A stretch of 63,227 nt of DNA. It comes from Sphingomonas sp. (GTDB lineage Bacteria > Pseudomonadota > Alphaproteobacteria > Sphingomonadales > Sphingomonadaceae). The position numbers were made by a program, and so were the translations under genes. Where the stretch lies: assembly GCA_025935515.1 (NCBI GenBank), contig JAICVC010000001.1, positions 1 through 63,227 on the forward strand. Direction: 5' to 3'. Shown one piece after another: positions 1 to 8,782 of this stretch (position 1 is the stretch's first letter; every line of letters starts with the position of its first letter). A model generated the notes under the pieces. That model saw only the letters and a list, made by a program, of their open reading frames with translations. It had not been told where the DNA came from and did not search any database.

Positions 1-2
1 GG

Positions 3-704
3 ATGCGCCGCGGCAAGCGCACCGCGAACCTCATCTGGGGCAATCCGGCGAGCGTGCTAGTCGGCGATTTCCTGTTCAGCCGCGCGTTCGAGCTGATGGT
101 CGAGGACGGCAGCCTCAAGGTGCTTCGCATCCTCAGCCATGCTTCGGCGGTGATCGCCGAGGGCGAGGTCAACCAGCTCACCGCCCAGCGCCAGATCGAC
201 ACCGGCGAAGATCACTATCTCGACATTATCAGCGCCAAGACCGCGGCGCTGTTCGCCGCGGCTTGCCGGGTCTCGCCCGTGGTGGCCGAAGCCAGCGAGG
301 ACGCCGAGCTCGCACTCGAATGTTACGGCAAAAATTTAGGTATTGCCTTCCAGCTCAGCGACGACGTCATCGATTATGCGTCGGACGCCGCGACCATGGG
401 CAAGGGCGTCGGCGACGACTTCCGCGACGGCAAGATGACCCTTCCGGTAATCCTCGCATACGCGAGGGGCGACGAGGACGATCGCGCCTTCTGGCGCGCG
501 GCGATCGGCGGCAGCCGGGCGTCCGACGACGATCTGGCACGCGCCATCCGCCTGCTCCGCGAGACGGACGCCCTGGCCGACACGATCGAGCGCGCGCGCC
601 AGTATGGCCGCCGGGCGATCGATGCGCTGGCGATGTTCCCCGCCAGCAAGGCCAAGGCCGCGCTGGCCGAAGCCGCCGAGTTTGCGGTCGCGCGCGCTTT
701 CTAG
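3..704 (+). CDS. polyprenyl diphosphate synthase, 3' part (5' end outside window)
   Basis: Trans-isoprenyl diphosphate synthase that makes the long prenyl chain of ubiquinone. The visible part opens at MRRGKRTAN, which in this family directly follows the first Asp-rich motif, so the true start lies upstream of the window. The second Asp-rich motif is seen as QLSDDVIDY, followed by the conserved GKGVGDDFRDGKMTLP loop. GDFLFSRAF near the start is also typical. The C-terminus is complete. Family assignment is secure; whether the chain is octa- or decaprenyl cannot be told from the sequence. Confidence 0.93.
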   Translation: MRRGKRTANLIWGNPASVLVGDFLFSRAFELMVEDGSLKVLRILSHASAVIAEGEVNQLTAQRQIDTGEDHYLDIISAKTAALFAAACRVSPVVAEASEDAELALECYGKNLGIAFQLSDDVIDYASDAATMGKGVGDDFRDGKMTLPVILAYARGDEDDRAFWRAAIGGSRASDDDLARAIRLLRETDALADTIERARQYGRRAIDALAMFPASKAKAALAEAAEFAVARAF

Positions 705-853
705 CGGGCCACTGTCCTACAGGCCCTCGTCTGTGCCACAGACGCGGCGTGCATGGATTCGATTGCACCTCTGAAAATTCGATTTTGGATGGTTCCTCGC
801 GCGGGCGCCCACACGCCCGCGCATAGGAGCGTGAACTTTGTGAACTTTCGCCG
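705..853. other. intergenic region with GC-rich hairpin
   Basis: Spacer between the prenyl synthase and hrpB. It contains a perfect 9-bp inverted repeat, GCGCGGGCG at 799-807 and CGCCCGCGC at 814-822, with a 6-nt loop and no T-tract after it. A short direct repeat, GTGAACTTT twice, lies just before the hrpB start. The hairpin may end or stabilise the upstream transcript; no promoter is obvious. Confidence 0.4.
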
Positions 854-3319
854 ATGAGACTCCCGATTGACGACGTCCTGAGCGACCTCCTCGCGGCGCT
901 TCGCGCGCAGACGCGCGCACTGCTGATCGCGCCGCCGGGTGCGGGCAAGACGACGAAGGTCGCGCCGGCATTGCTTCGAGAACCATGGTGCACTGGCCAG
1001 ATACTGTTGCTCGTTCCACGGCGGCTCGCCGCACGCGCCGCGGCCGAGTTCATGGCGGCCGAACTCGGCGAAAAACCCGGCACAACGATTGGCTACGCCA
1101 CGCGCCTCGACAGCAAGCTCGGCAAAGACACGCGCGTCCTCGTCATGACCCACGGCGTGTTCCTGTCGCGGATCCAGGCCGATCCCGAGCTCGCCGGCGT
1201 CTCCGCCGTGCTGTTCGACGAAGTGCACGAACGCAGCCTCGACAATGACCTCGCGCTCGCGCTAGCGCTCGACGCTGGAAGCGCGCTCCGCCACGACCTG
1301 CGCCTAGTCGCCATGTCGGCGACGCTCGACGTCGACCGCTTCCAGCGCCTGCTTGGCCATCCGCCGACGATCGTCAGCGAGAGCCAGAGCTTTCCACTCG
1401 CAATCCATCACATCGGCCGGGACGCCGTGGCGCGGATTGAGCCGCAAATGGCTTCGGCAATCCGCAGTGCGCTCGGCGAGCACGAGGGATCGCTGCTCGC
1501 ATTCCTTCCCGGCGTCGCGGAGATCGAGCGGACTGCGGAAGCGCTCGGAAAGCTTCCCGCCGACGTCGAGCTTCACAAGCTCCACGGCGCGATCGAGCCG
1601 GCCGCACAACGCAAGGCGCTGGCGGCGCCCCAGCCCGGCAAGCGCAAGCTCGTCCTGGCGACCAGCATCGCCGAAACTAGCGTCACGCTCGAAGGCGTCC
1701 GGATCGTCGTCGACAGCGGCCTCGCACGCCGCCCACGTTACGACCGCGGCGCCGGTCTCACCCGGCTCGTCACCGAGCGCGCCAGCCGCGCGGCCGTCAC
1801 CCAGCGCGCCGGTCGGGCCGCGCGCCAGGCGCCCGGAATCGCGATTCGCTTATGGGAGGAGTCCGCAACCGCTTCGCTGCCGGCGCACGATCCGCCGGAG
1901 ATACTGGAAGCGGACCTGTCGAGCCTGATGCTCACTTGTCTGCTCTGGGGCGAGGCCGATGCGAGGCGCCTGCCCGTCCTCGATCAGCCGCCAACCGCGG
2001 CGCTGGATGAGGCCGGCAAACGGCTGACCGCGCTCGGCGCAATCGACGAGCAGGGCCGGGTCACCCGCCACGGCCGGGCGATTGCCGCCTTGCCGCTGGA
2101 GCCAATGCTTAGCCACATGCTGCTCGATGCGGGGACCCGCGGGTTCGTTGCCGCGGCTGCAGAGGTCGCAGTCCTGCTCACCGAGCGCGGCCTCGGCGGC
2201 AAGGATGCCGACCTTGAGCTGCGCCTGCGAAGATGGCGCTCGGACAAGTCGGCGCGCGCCGAGGCGGCGCGGAAGATGGCGAGGCGATTTGCGGCACAAA
2301 TCCCCCTCCCTGCAAGGGAGGGGCCAGGGGTGGGTGTCGCCGAAGGCGGCGCTGACAACCTCGGAAAGGCCCTCGCCCTCGCCTTCCCCCACCGCGTGTC
2401 GCGCCGCCGCGATGCCTCTGGAGAGGCCTGGCAATCGGTCGGCGGGCGCGGCTTCCGGCTCGATCCCGCGTCACCGCTGGCGGGCAGCCAGTGGCTCGCA
2501 GTCGGCGAAGTTGCCGGCCACGCGTCCGGCGCGCGCATCCTTTCGGCTGCGGCACTTGAAGAGCAAGCGGTGCTCGACCTCTTCGCCGACCGGATCGAAA
2601 CCCGCCACGATGGCGAGTTCGATCCTGCATCCGGATCGGTGACCCCGACACGAAGCCGTCGGCTCGGCGCCATACGCCTTTCCAGCGGCCCGGATCCAAA
2701 ACCCGATCAGGCAGCGATCGAGCAGGCCTTGCTCGAAGGAGTGCGCGAGCACGGTCTCGACCTGTTGCAGTGGAATGACCAGGCTCGACAACTCCGCAGT
2801 CGCGCGGCCTTCGCCCGCCGCTTCGATCCGGAAATTCCGTCGTTGGACGATGAAATGCTGATGCAGCGGGCTGACGAGTGGCTCGCGCCCTTACTCGCCC
2901 GCAAGCGCCGTCTCGGCGATGTCGCTCCCGCTGCGCTGACCACCGGGCTCAATGGCCTGCTCGCCTATGAAATTACGCGCCGGCTCGAACGCCTTGCGCC
3001 GGCGGAATTCGTTAGTCCGGCGGGGAGCCGCCACCCGATCGATTATTCGGCGCCGGCCGGCCCCACCGTCCAGGTCCGCGCGCAGGCGCTGTTCGGATTG
3101 TCGCAACACCCGACCGTGGCGCTCGGCGAAGTGCCGCTGATCCTGGCGATCACCTCGCCAGCCGGGCGGCCCATCCAGACGACCAGGGACCTGCCCGGCT
3201 TCTGGGCGGGCAGTTGGCGCGACGTCGCCAAGGATATGCGCGGGCGCTACCCCAAGCATCCCTGGCCGGACGATCCGGCGTCGGCGGCGCCGACATTACG
3301 CTCGAAGCGATCGGCCTAG
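854..3319 (+). CDS. hrpB: ATP-dependent helicase HrpB
   Basis: DEAH/RHA-type superfamily 2 helicase of the HrpB family (821 aa, normal length). Visible motifs are Walker A APPGAGKTT at about residues 26-34, DEVH at 122-125 and SAT at 155-157. Further on are the helicase C-terminal signature around TSIAETSVTLEG, the motif VI region QRAGRAAR, and the HrpB-specific C-terminal domain. The biological role of HrpB is poorly defined. A GC-rich palindromic element at 2301-2336 is translated in frame near residues 483-494 and looks like an insertion in a linker. The gene meets the 3' end of the next, convergent gene with a 4-bp overlap. Confidence 0.95.
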   Translation: MRLPIDDVLSDLLAALRAQTRALLIAPPGAGKTTKVAPALLREPWCTGQILLLVPRRLAARAAAEFMAAELGEKPGTTIGYATRLDSKLGKDTRVLVMTHGVFLSRIQADPELAGVSAVLFDEVHERSLDNDLALALALDAGSALRHDLRLVAMSATLDVDRFQRLLGHPPTIVSESQSFPLAIHHIGRDAVARIEPQMASAIRSALGEHEGSLLAFLPGVAEIERTAEALGKLPADVELHKLHGAIEPAAQRKALAAPQPGKRKLVLATSIAETSVTLEGVRIVVDSGLARRPRYDRGAGLTRLVTERASRAAVTQRAGRAARQAPGIAIRLWEESATASLPAHDPPEILEADLSSLMLTCLLWGEADARRLPVLDQPPTAALDEAGKRLTALGAIDEQGRVTRHGRAIAALPLEPMLSHMLLDAGTRGFVAAAAEVAVLLTERGLGGKDADLELRLRRWRSDKSARAEAARKMARRFAAQIPLPAREGPGVGVAEGGADNLGKALALAFPHRVSRRRDASGEAWQSVGGRGFRLDPASPLAGSQWLAVGEVAGHASGARILSAAALEEQAVLDLFADRIETRHDGEFDPASGSVTPTRSRRLGAIRLSSGPDPKPDQAAIEQALLEGVREHGLDLLQWNDQARQLRSRAAFARRFDPEIPSLDDEMLMQRADEWLAPLLARKRRLGDVAPAALTTGLNGLLAYEITRRLERLAPAEFVSPAGSRHPIDYSAPAGPTVQVRAQALFGLSQHPTVALGEVPLILAITSPAGRPIQTTRDLPGFWAGSWRDVAKDMRGRYPKHPWPDDPASAAPTLRSKRSA
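2301..2336. repeat. REP-like palindromic element inside hrpB
   Basis: Perfect 9-bp arms CCCCTCCCT (2303-2311) and AGGGAGGGG (2315-2323) around a 3-nt loop, followed by a G-rich tail CCAGGGGTGGGTG. The arrangement resembles the dispersed intergenic palindromes (loop plus GGGGTGGG tail) common in sphingomonads and Caulobacter relatives. Here it lies inside a coding region and keeps the frame. Only one copy is seen in this window, so the repeat family is inferred. Confidence 0.6.
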
Positions 3320-3924
3320 GACGCGGGCCGCACCGGCACCATCAGATGCGCATAGGGAGTTCCAGCCCACATCACATAGGGCACCGAAGTGTCCGGCTTC
3401 CCTCCCGACGGATGCCCCGCCAGGATATCCTTCGAGCCGACGACCATGATGTGCGGGCCGGTCTTGACCCAGTCGTTGTCCGCAGTCGGCTGCTTGGCAT
3501 AGGGATCGGTGTTGCTGGCGTCGGTCCCGCCTTCGAGCATGTACATCAGCCCGACGACATTGGCGGGCGGCGGCTTGTGGCCGACCCAGGCCTGGACCCA
3601 TTGCGCGGCATTCTGGTCGAAACACATCGGGTCCGGCCCTGGCGTGTCCGGCGCGTCCGGCATGCAGGTCCAGCCGTTGCTCCCCTTGCGCAGCTCGGTC
3701 ATCGCGCCCTTTGCGTCGGCCGTCACGACCGATGCATTGTGGGCGATGGACGCCGGCGCGGCGGACTCGGCGCTCGCCACCGGGTCATTGGCGGTGGCCC
3801 TCGAAGCGGTGTTGGCTTCGGCCGACGCGGCGTTCGAATCCCTGTCGCCGCGAGGCTCCTTCATGCAGGCGCCGAGCGCGATTACGCCGGCCACCAGCAG
3901 GATCCGCGAGCTCTTCGATGTCAT
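3316..3924 (-). CDS. secreted lipoprotein of unknown function
   Basis: 202-aa protein. The start at 3924 was chosen because it follows a strong AGAGGAGG ribosome site and gives a lipoprotein signal (MTSKSSRILLVAGVIALGAC). The longer open frame upstream has no such features. After an Ala/Ser/Asn-rich linker comes a conserved-looking domain with WTCMPDAPDTPGPDPMCFD, WVGHKPPP, GLMYMLEGGTDASNTDP and GPHIMVVG. This resembles uncharacterised proteobacterial proteins, and no enzymatic motif is recognised. It is convergent with hrpB. Confidence 0.75.
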   Translation of the reverse strand: MTSKSSRILLVAGVIALGACMKEPRGDRDSNAASAEANTASRATANDPVASAESAAPASIAHNASVVTADAKGAMTELRKGSNGWTCMPDAPDTPGPDPMCFDQNAAQWVQAWVGHKPPPANVVGLMYMLEGGTDASNTDPYAKQPTADNDWVKTGPHIMVVGSKDILAGHPSGGKPDTSVPYVMWAGTPYAHLMVPVRPAS

Positions 3925-4035
3925 GGGCCCCTCCTCTTTCCGCTCAGGAAGGACCGGCGATGTAGCACAACGGCGCTCATCGCGCACATCAAAGCGCGCT
4001 TGATTCATGGGCCACACTTTGCCACCTCGCCGGCG

Positions 4036-4317
4036 ATGACCATTGCCCGCATTTCCGAGATCGAGCGCAAGACGACCCAGTCGGGCAAGGCCAACACCGG
4101 CCGCTGGCTGCTCGAGTTCGAGCGGCAGGAGCCGCAGCGCCCCGACCCGCTCACGGGCTGGAACGGCTCGGCCGATACCAGGCCCCAGGTCCGCCTCACC
4201 TTCCCGACCAGGGAAGCGGCGATCGCCTATTGCGACAGGCACGACCTTCAATGCCATGTCGTGCCCGCCCCGCCGGTCACAATGAAGATCCAGGCCTACG
4301 CCGACAATTTCCGTTGA
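4036..4317 (+). CDS. ETC complex I subunit (NDUFS4-like)
   Basis: 93-aa protein matching the ETC complex I conserved region (the 18-kDa NDUFS4 accessory subunit of NADH dehydrogenase), an alphaproteobacterial and mitochondrial feature. Diagnostic stretches are GKANTGRWLLEFE, the central LTGWNGSADTRPQVRLTFPTREAAIAYC with the typical W-G-S-x-D core, and the C-terminal KIQAYADNFR. The start at 4036 gives the normal short N-terminus MTIARI. It is an isolated gene, as is usual for this subunit. Confidence 0.9.
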   Translation: MTIARISEIERKTTQSGKANTGRWLLEFERQEPQRPDPLTGWNGSADTRPQVRLTFPTREAAIAYCDRHDLQCHVVPAPPVTMKIQAYADNFR

Positions 4318-4366
4318 GCTTGGCCCCTAGCGGGCGCAGAGTGCCGCCGCCGAGCTAGGGGGAGAC

Positions 4367-5476
4367 CTGCGTTCCGCCGATATAAGGCTGGTCATCGGGA
4401 CCAGGCCTGAAGCCATCAAACTCCGGCCTGTCGCACGGGCACTGCTCGCGCACGGGATCGAGTCGACCCTCGTCTTCACCGGCCAGCACGCGGCGCTGAA
4501 GGCCGCCGAATTCGGCCTCGATCGCTTCCCTCGCATCGACCTTGGCTGCGTCGGCCGCGAGGATCCCCATGCCCATGTCCGCGTCGTCACGACGGCATTG
4601 CTGCCGATGCTCCGCGACCCGCCCGACCTGCTGGTGGTCCAGGGCGACACCTCGAGCGCGCTCGGCGCAGCGCTTGCCGGTTTCACCGCCGGGGTTCCGG
4701 TGGCCCACGTCGAGGCCGGCCTCAGGACTCACGATTTCCTGCTCCCCTGGCCCGAAGAGGAATATCGCACGGCCATCGACGCCGGCGCCGAACTGCTGTT
4801 CGCACCGACAGAGCTTGCGGCCGGCAACCTGCGCGCCGAGCAGGCCCCGGGCAAAATCCATGTCACCGGCAACACCAGCATCGACGCCGTGCTGGAAGCG
4901 GAGGCCGGCCTGCCGCCGGTCGCAAAAGGGAGTAGCGGGCTGCTCCGCCTGCTTGTCACCTGCCACCGCCGGGAGAGCTGGGGCGACGGCCTGGCTTCGA
5001 TCGCCGCGGCACTGGCGGAGTTCGCCGCCGACGGCACCACGCAGGTCGATGTGGTTCTCCATCCCAATCACTACGTCGCCGACAGGATGCGCGGGCTGCT
5101 TGCGAGCGCCCACGGAATCGCCCTGCTTGCTCCCTGCGGTCACCGCGAGCTGATCCAGCGAATGCGCGACGCCGACCTCATCCTCAGCGACTCCGGCGGC
5201 ATCCAGGAGGAAGCGCCGGCGCTTGGGGTCCCGCTGCTGGTGCTGCGCGAAAAGACCGAACGCCCCGAGGGAATCGCGGCTGGCACCTCGCTGCTCGTCG
5301 GCACTGACCGGGCCCGCATCGTGGCCGAGGCGCGGCGCCTGCTTGGCGACCCTGCCGCTCGAGCCGCGATGAGCCGCCGCGTCTATCCTTTCGGCGACGG
5401 CCAGGCGGCAAAGCGAATTGCCGCGATCATCGCCGACTGGATCGAACAAAGGTCGCTGACGCGCCGGCTTGGCTGA
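4367..5476 (+). CDS. wecB: UDP-N-acetylglucosamine 2-epimerase (non-hydrolysing), start uncertain
   Basis: Interconverts UDP-GlcNAc and UDP-ManNAc for cell-surface glycans. Motifs counted from the assumed start: GTRPEAIK (10-17), GDTSS (93-97), HVEAGLRT (114-121), TCHRRES (198-204), SDSGGIQEE (274-282) and EKTERPEG. The conserved N-terminal Rossmann strand begins near 4388. However, the frame between the stop at 4328 and that point contains no ATG, GTG or TTG; the first ATG, at 4598, would remove the substrate-binding N-terminus. CTG at 4367 behind AGGGGG is the best remaining candidate. A sequencing error or unusual start is possible. The 3' end overlaps the TTG-extended frame of the next gene. 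Confidence 0.85.
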   Translation: MRSADIRLVIGTRPEAIKLRPVARALLAHGIESTLVFTGQHAALKAAEFGLDRFPRIDLGCVGREDPHAHVRVVTTALLPMLRDPPDLLVVQGDTSSALGAALAGFTAGVPVAHVEAGLRTHDFLLPWPEEEYRTAIDAGAELLFAPTELAAGNLRAEQAPGKIHVTGNTSIDAVLEAEAGLPPVAKGSSGLLRLLVTCHRRESWGDGLASIAAALAEFAADGTTQVDVVLHPNHYVADRMRGLLASAHGIALLAPCGHRELIQRMRDADLILSDSGGIQEEAPALGVPLLVLREKTERPEGIAAGTSLLVGTDRARIVAEARRLLGDPAARAAMSRRVYPFGDGQAAKRIAAIIADWIEQRSLTRRLG

Positions 5477-5495
5477 GCTATGGCCGGTCGGGCCG

Positions 5496-6260
5496 ATGGA
5501 CGAGAATCCGGTCATCGCCGAAGCGCAAGAGGCAGAGCCGCCTGCCCCGCCGCCGCGCCGGATCGCCTACCGCCACCGCCTGCCGACGCGACTGTGGCAC
5601 TGGCTGAACGCACTCACCGTCTTCGTGATGCTGATGAGCGGCCTGATGATCTTCAACGCCCACCCCCACCTCTACTGGGGGCAGTATGGCGCGAACTTCG
5701 ACCATTCGTGGCTGTCGTTCAAAGGGCGCCCGATCCCCGGCTGGGCGACCATCCCCTCGACCTACAACCTCGCCGCCGCGCGGCGGTGGCACCTCGCCTT
5801 CGCCTGGCTGCTGGTCGTGCCGCTGGTGCTGTTCCTTGTCACCAGCCTGGTCAACCGCCACGCCCAGCGCGACCTCGCGCCGACCCGCGATGAAGTGCGG
5901 CCCCGCCACATCTGGCACGACATCCGCGAGCATGCGCGGCTGCGCTTCCCGGCCGGAGACGCGGCGCTTCGCTACAACATCCTGCAGAAGCTGAGCTACG
6001 TCGCAGTCATCTTCATCCTGCTGCCGCTGATGGTGCTCACCGGCCTCGCCATGTCGCCGGCGATGGCAGCCGCCTGGCCGTGGCTGCTCGACATGTTCGG
6101 CGGCCGGCAATCGGCGCGGTCGATCCACTTCATCTGCGCAATGGCGCTCCTCGCCTTCATCCTCGTCCACCTGCTCATGGTGGTTCTCGCCGGGCCCATC
6201 AACGAGGTCCGGTCGATGATCACGGGCCGCTTCCGCGTGCCGCCGGAGCGCGGACGATGA
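5496..6260 (+). CDS. cytochrome b561-type membrane subunit
   Basis: 254-aa integral membrane cytochrome b with four predicted helices (around LWHWLNALTVFVMLMSG, WHLAFAWLLVVPLVLF, LSYVAVIFILLPLMVLTG and IHFICAMALLAFILVHLLMVVLAG). Candidate haem-ligating histidines lie in RLWHW, RRWHLAF, SIHFICA and LVHLLM. The gene overlaps the following molybdoenzyme by ATGA, so the two are translationally coupled. The protein is therefore the likely electron-transfer partner, analogous to the haem membrane subunits that serve MsrP or sulfite-oxidase-type enzymes. The ATG at 5496 is preferred over an upstream TTG. Confidence 0.85.
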   Translation: MDENPVIAEAQEAEPPAPPPRRIAYRHRLPTRLWHWLNALTVFVMLMSGLMIFNAHPHLYWGQYGANFDHSWLSFKGRPIPGWATIPSTYNLAAARRWHLAFAWLLVVPLVLFLVTSLVNRHAQRDLAPTRDEVRPRHIWHDIREHARLRFPAGDAALRYNILQKLSYVAVIFILLPLMVLTGLAMSPAMAAAWPWLLDMFGGRQSARSIHFICAMALLAFILVHLLMVVLAGPINEVRSMITGRFRVPPERGR

Positions 6261-7003
6261 TCGGCCGCCGCCGCTTCATCGCCGCCAGCGCCTCCGGGCT
6301 TCTGCTCGGCGGCTGCGACCGGCTCAACAACAGCCCCGGGTTCCGCGATGTCCTGCGCTCCGCGGAGAAGCTCAATATGGCCAGCCAGCGCCTGATCTCG
6401 CCGCGCGATGCCCTGGCTCGCGAATATGGCGAGGCGGACCTGTCGCCGATCTTCCGCTCCAACGGGACGCGCGTGCCCGGAACCGCCGAATATACCCGGC
6501 ACATGGCCGAGCAGTTCGCCAACTGGCGCCTGACGGTCGACGGCCTGGTCGCTCGGCCACTGTCGATCCCGATCCAGACCCTGCGCTCGCTCCCGCATCG
6601 GACCCAGATCACTCGGCACGATTGCGTCGAGGGGTGGAGCGCGATCGGCAAGTGGCACGGAGTCCCGCTGTCCCGCATCCTCGACCATGCGGGCCTCAGC
6701 ACGCGGGCGAAATATATCGTCTTCCACTGCGCCGACCGGTTCGGCGACAAGCCCTATTACGAGAGCATCGACCTGGTCGACGCCTTCCATCCCCAGACGA
6801 TCCTCGCCTGGGGCATGAACGGCCATTTGCTCCCGGTCCCCAACGGCGCGCCGCTCCGCCTGCGGGTCGAGCGCCAGCTCGGCTACAAGCACGCCAAATA
6901 TGTGGAGCGGATCGAGGCTGTCGACAGCCTATCGCGGGTGGCGGGCGGCAAGGGCGGCTATTGGGAGGATAATGTCGACTACGAATGGTATGCGGGGATT
7001 TAG
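6257..7003 (+). CDS. Tat-exported molybdopterin-dependent oxidoreductase (lipoprotein)
   Basis: 248-aa member of the sulfite oxidase/YedY (MsrP) molybdopterin superfamily. The N-terminus combines a twin-arginine-like motif (RRRF at 4-7) with a lipobox LLGGC (Cys20), so the folded holoenzyme is probably exported by Tat and anchored as a lipoprotein. The presumed molybdenum-ligating cysteine is Cys123 in TRHDCVEGWS. The C-terminal part keeps GAPLRLRVERQLGYKHAKYVE, typical of the family. The physiological substrate is unknown. It is coupled to the cytochrome b gene upstream, and Mo-cofactor genes lie at 52891-57575. Confidence 0.87.
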   Translation: MIGRRRFIAASASGLLLGGCDRLNNSPGFRDVLRSAEKLNMASQRLISPRDALAREYGEADLSPIFRSNGTRVPGTAEYTRHMAEQFANWRLTVDGLVARPLSIPIQTLRSLPHRTQITRHDCVEGWSAIGKWHGVPLSRILDHAGLSTRAKYIVFHCADRFGDKPYYESIDLVDAFHPQTILAWGMNGHLLPVPNGAPLRLRVERQLGYKHAKYVERIEAVDSLSRVAGGKGGYWEDNVDYEWYAGI

Positions 7004-7082
7004 GCCGGCCGCGGCTTGATTTGGGACACGTCCTGGCCTCTCATTGGCAAAGCTCGCTGCCAGCCGATAGACGAAGGCCCTC

Positions 7083-7985
7083 ATGGACGCCCACCGCAAG
7101 ACCATCGACTGCAACCTGTGCGGCGCAAACGAGGCCGATGTCGTGTTCGAGGCCGGCGTCGCGCAGGCCAGCCGCGTCGTCAAATGCCGGCAGTGCGGCC
7201 TCATGTACGCCAGCCCGCGCGCCAAGCTTCCCGACCAGGACGAGATCAGGGACTACGACCCCGAGTTCACGCGGAAGACCCGCGAGCACAGCCGCGACCG
7301 CTACGACAAGGAAGAGTATCAGGTCCGCGATTACGAGGACACGCGCGCTTATCTGCGGAAGGCCTATCCCGGACGCGGTCGCCTGCTCGAGATCGGCTGC
7401 AGCATGGGCTTCCTGCTGGCGAAGTTCCGCGAGGACGGGTGGGAGGTCGAGGGCATCGAGCCCAACCGCGGCTTTTGCGAGTTCATCGGCGAGTATCACG
7501 GGATCAAGGCATCCCCGGCGATCCTCGAGGAATCGGACGTTGCGCCCGCTTCATTCGACGTCGTCGTCATGCTGCACGTGATCGAGCATGTCCCCGACCC
7601 GCTCCGCACGCTCGAGGGAATCCATCGCGTCCTGAAACCCGGCGGCACGCTGATCCTCGAAACGCCGCGCTACGACAGCCTGATGTTCAAGCTGCTCCGC
7701 CACCGCGAACGCAGCGTCAGCTGCGACGGGCACATCTATTTCTTCACTACCGATACGCTGAGCGAAATGGCGAAGAAGGCGGGCTTCGAGGTCGGGCGCG
7801 TGGACTATGTCGGCCGCTCACTGAATCTAGCGCGGCTGCTGTGGAACGTCGGCGTGATGTCGAAGAGCCGGATGGCACAGCGGGCGGTCGCCAAACTATC
7901 CGACGCCCTGCGCCTCAGCTCCGTACACCTGCGCCTCAACGCCCGCGACATGCAGCGCGCGGCTTTGCGCAAGCCAGCGCGCTGA
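7083..7985 (+). CDS. class I SAM methyltransferase with N-terminal zinc ribbon
   Basis: 300-aa protein. An N-terminal Zn ribbon uses Cys10, Cys13, Cys35 and Cys38 (CNLCG and CRQCGLMY). It is followed by a Rossmann methyltransferase core with SAM motif LLEIGCSMGF (101-110), the acidic post-motif VEGIEPNR, and motifs around VVVMLHVIEHVPDPLRTL and LKPGGTLILETP. This architecture is common among sugar C-, O- or N-methyltransferases in polysaccharide loci. It starts the first glycan block and is followed 5 nt later by a second methyltransferase of the same plan. Confidence 0.85.
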   Translation: MDAHRKTIDCNLCGANEADVVFEAGVAQASRVVKCRQCGLMYASPRAKLPDQDEIRDYDPEFTRKTREHSRDRYDKEEYQVRDYEDTRAYLRKAYPGRGRLLEIGCSMGFLLAKFREDGWEVEGIEPNRGFCEFIGEYHGIKASPAILEESDVAPASFDVVVMLHVIEHVPDPLRTLEGIHRVLKPGGTLILETPRYDSLMFKLLRHRERSVSCDGHIYFFTTDTLSEMAKKAGFEVGRVDYVGRSLNLARLLWNVGVMSKSRMAQRAVAKLSDALRLSSVHLRLNARDMQRAALRKPAR

Positions 7986-7990
7986 CGACC

Positions 7991-8719
7991 ATGAATTGCC
8001 GATTGTGTGGGGCGGAGGCGGCACCGGCATTTCGCCTTACCGTCATGGCCAAATACGATGTCGGCTATTTCCGGTGCGTCAAATGCGGGAGCCTTCAAAC
8101 CGAGGAGCCGTACTGGCTCGCGGAAGCCTACAGCGCCGACGTACCCGAAGAGGACGCCGCATATCTTTCCCGGAACCTGGAGGTCGCGAGACACGCCAAG
8201 TTGATGCTGCACCTGTTCGGTGTGCCGAAGTCGGCAACGGTCGTAGATTTCGGCGGCGGGCTCGGCATCGTTGCCCGCTTGCTCGCCGAAAGCGGATGGA
8301 CGACGTTCGTCCACGACAAATTCACGGCGTCGCCGTTTCCCGGCATAAAATGGACTGAGGGCCGAAAGGCGGATTTCCTTTTGGCGTCGGAGGTTTTTGA
8401 GCACCTTCCTAATCCCGCACAGGATTTGGAGGAGGTGTTTGGGCTCCAGCCTCGCTTCCTCTACGCCCGCACGACACGCTACCGGCACGAAGGGTCAGAC
8501 TGGTTCTACTTGGCGCCGGAAACGGGACAGCACGTCTTTTTCTTCACGGACGAGGCCATGAGAATGCTCGCCAGCCGGTACGGCTATCATGTGACGTTAC
8601 CGACCAGCGAGGATGCCGTTTTCAGCGCGGCACCGCTCGGTCCAACAAAGAGATGGGGACTCAAGACGATCCTGTCCCGCAAACTGCGACGCCTCAAGTT
8701 GGCCGCCGCGGGAGTCTGA
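7991..8719 (+). CDS. second Zn-ribbon SAM methyltransferase
   Basis: 242-aa protein with an N-terminal Zn ribbon (Cys3, Cys6, Cys29, Cys32) and a SAM site VVDFGGGLG (84-92). ASEVFEHLPNP replaces the usual motif IV region, and GQHVFFFTDEAM follows. It differs strongly from its neighbour, so it is not a recent duplicate. Probable role: modification of a nucleotide-linked or lipid-linked sugar. The coding sequence looks somewhat less GC-rich than the genes before it, which would fit acquisition with the glycan cluster; this was judged by eye only. Confidence 0.8.
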   Translation: MNCRLCGAEAAPAFRLTVMAKYDVGYFRCVKCGSLQTEEPYWLAEAYSADVPEEDAAYLSRNLEVARHAKLMLHLFGVPKSATVVDFGGGLGIVARLLAESGWTTFVHDKFTASPFPGIKWTEGRKADFLLASEVFEHLPNPAQDLEEVFGLQPRFLYARTTRYRHEGSDWFYLAPETGQHVFFFTDEAMRMLASRYGYHVTLPTSEDAVFSAAPLGPTKRWGLKTILSRKLRRLKLAAAGV

Positions 8720-8782
8720 GATGTCTGCCAGTATCGGGTCGAGAGGTCTGCGGCGTGAGACGGCGGCTCGGCGCCTAAACCC

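Noticed and set aside
799..822. GC-rich hairpin as Rho-independent terminator
   Set aside because: No T-run on either side; kept only as a structural note in the intergenic entry.
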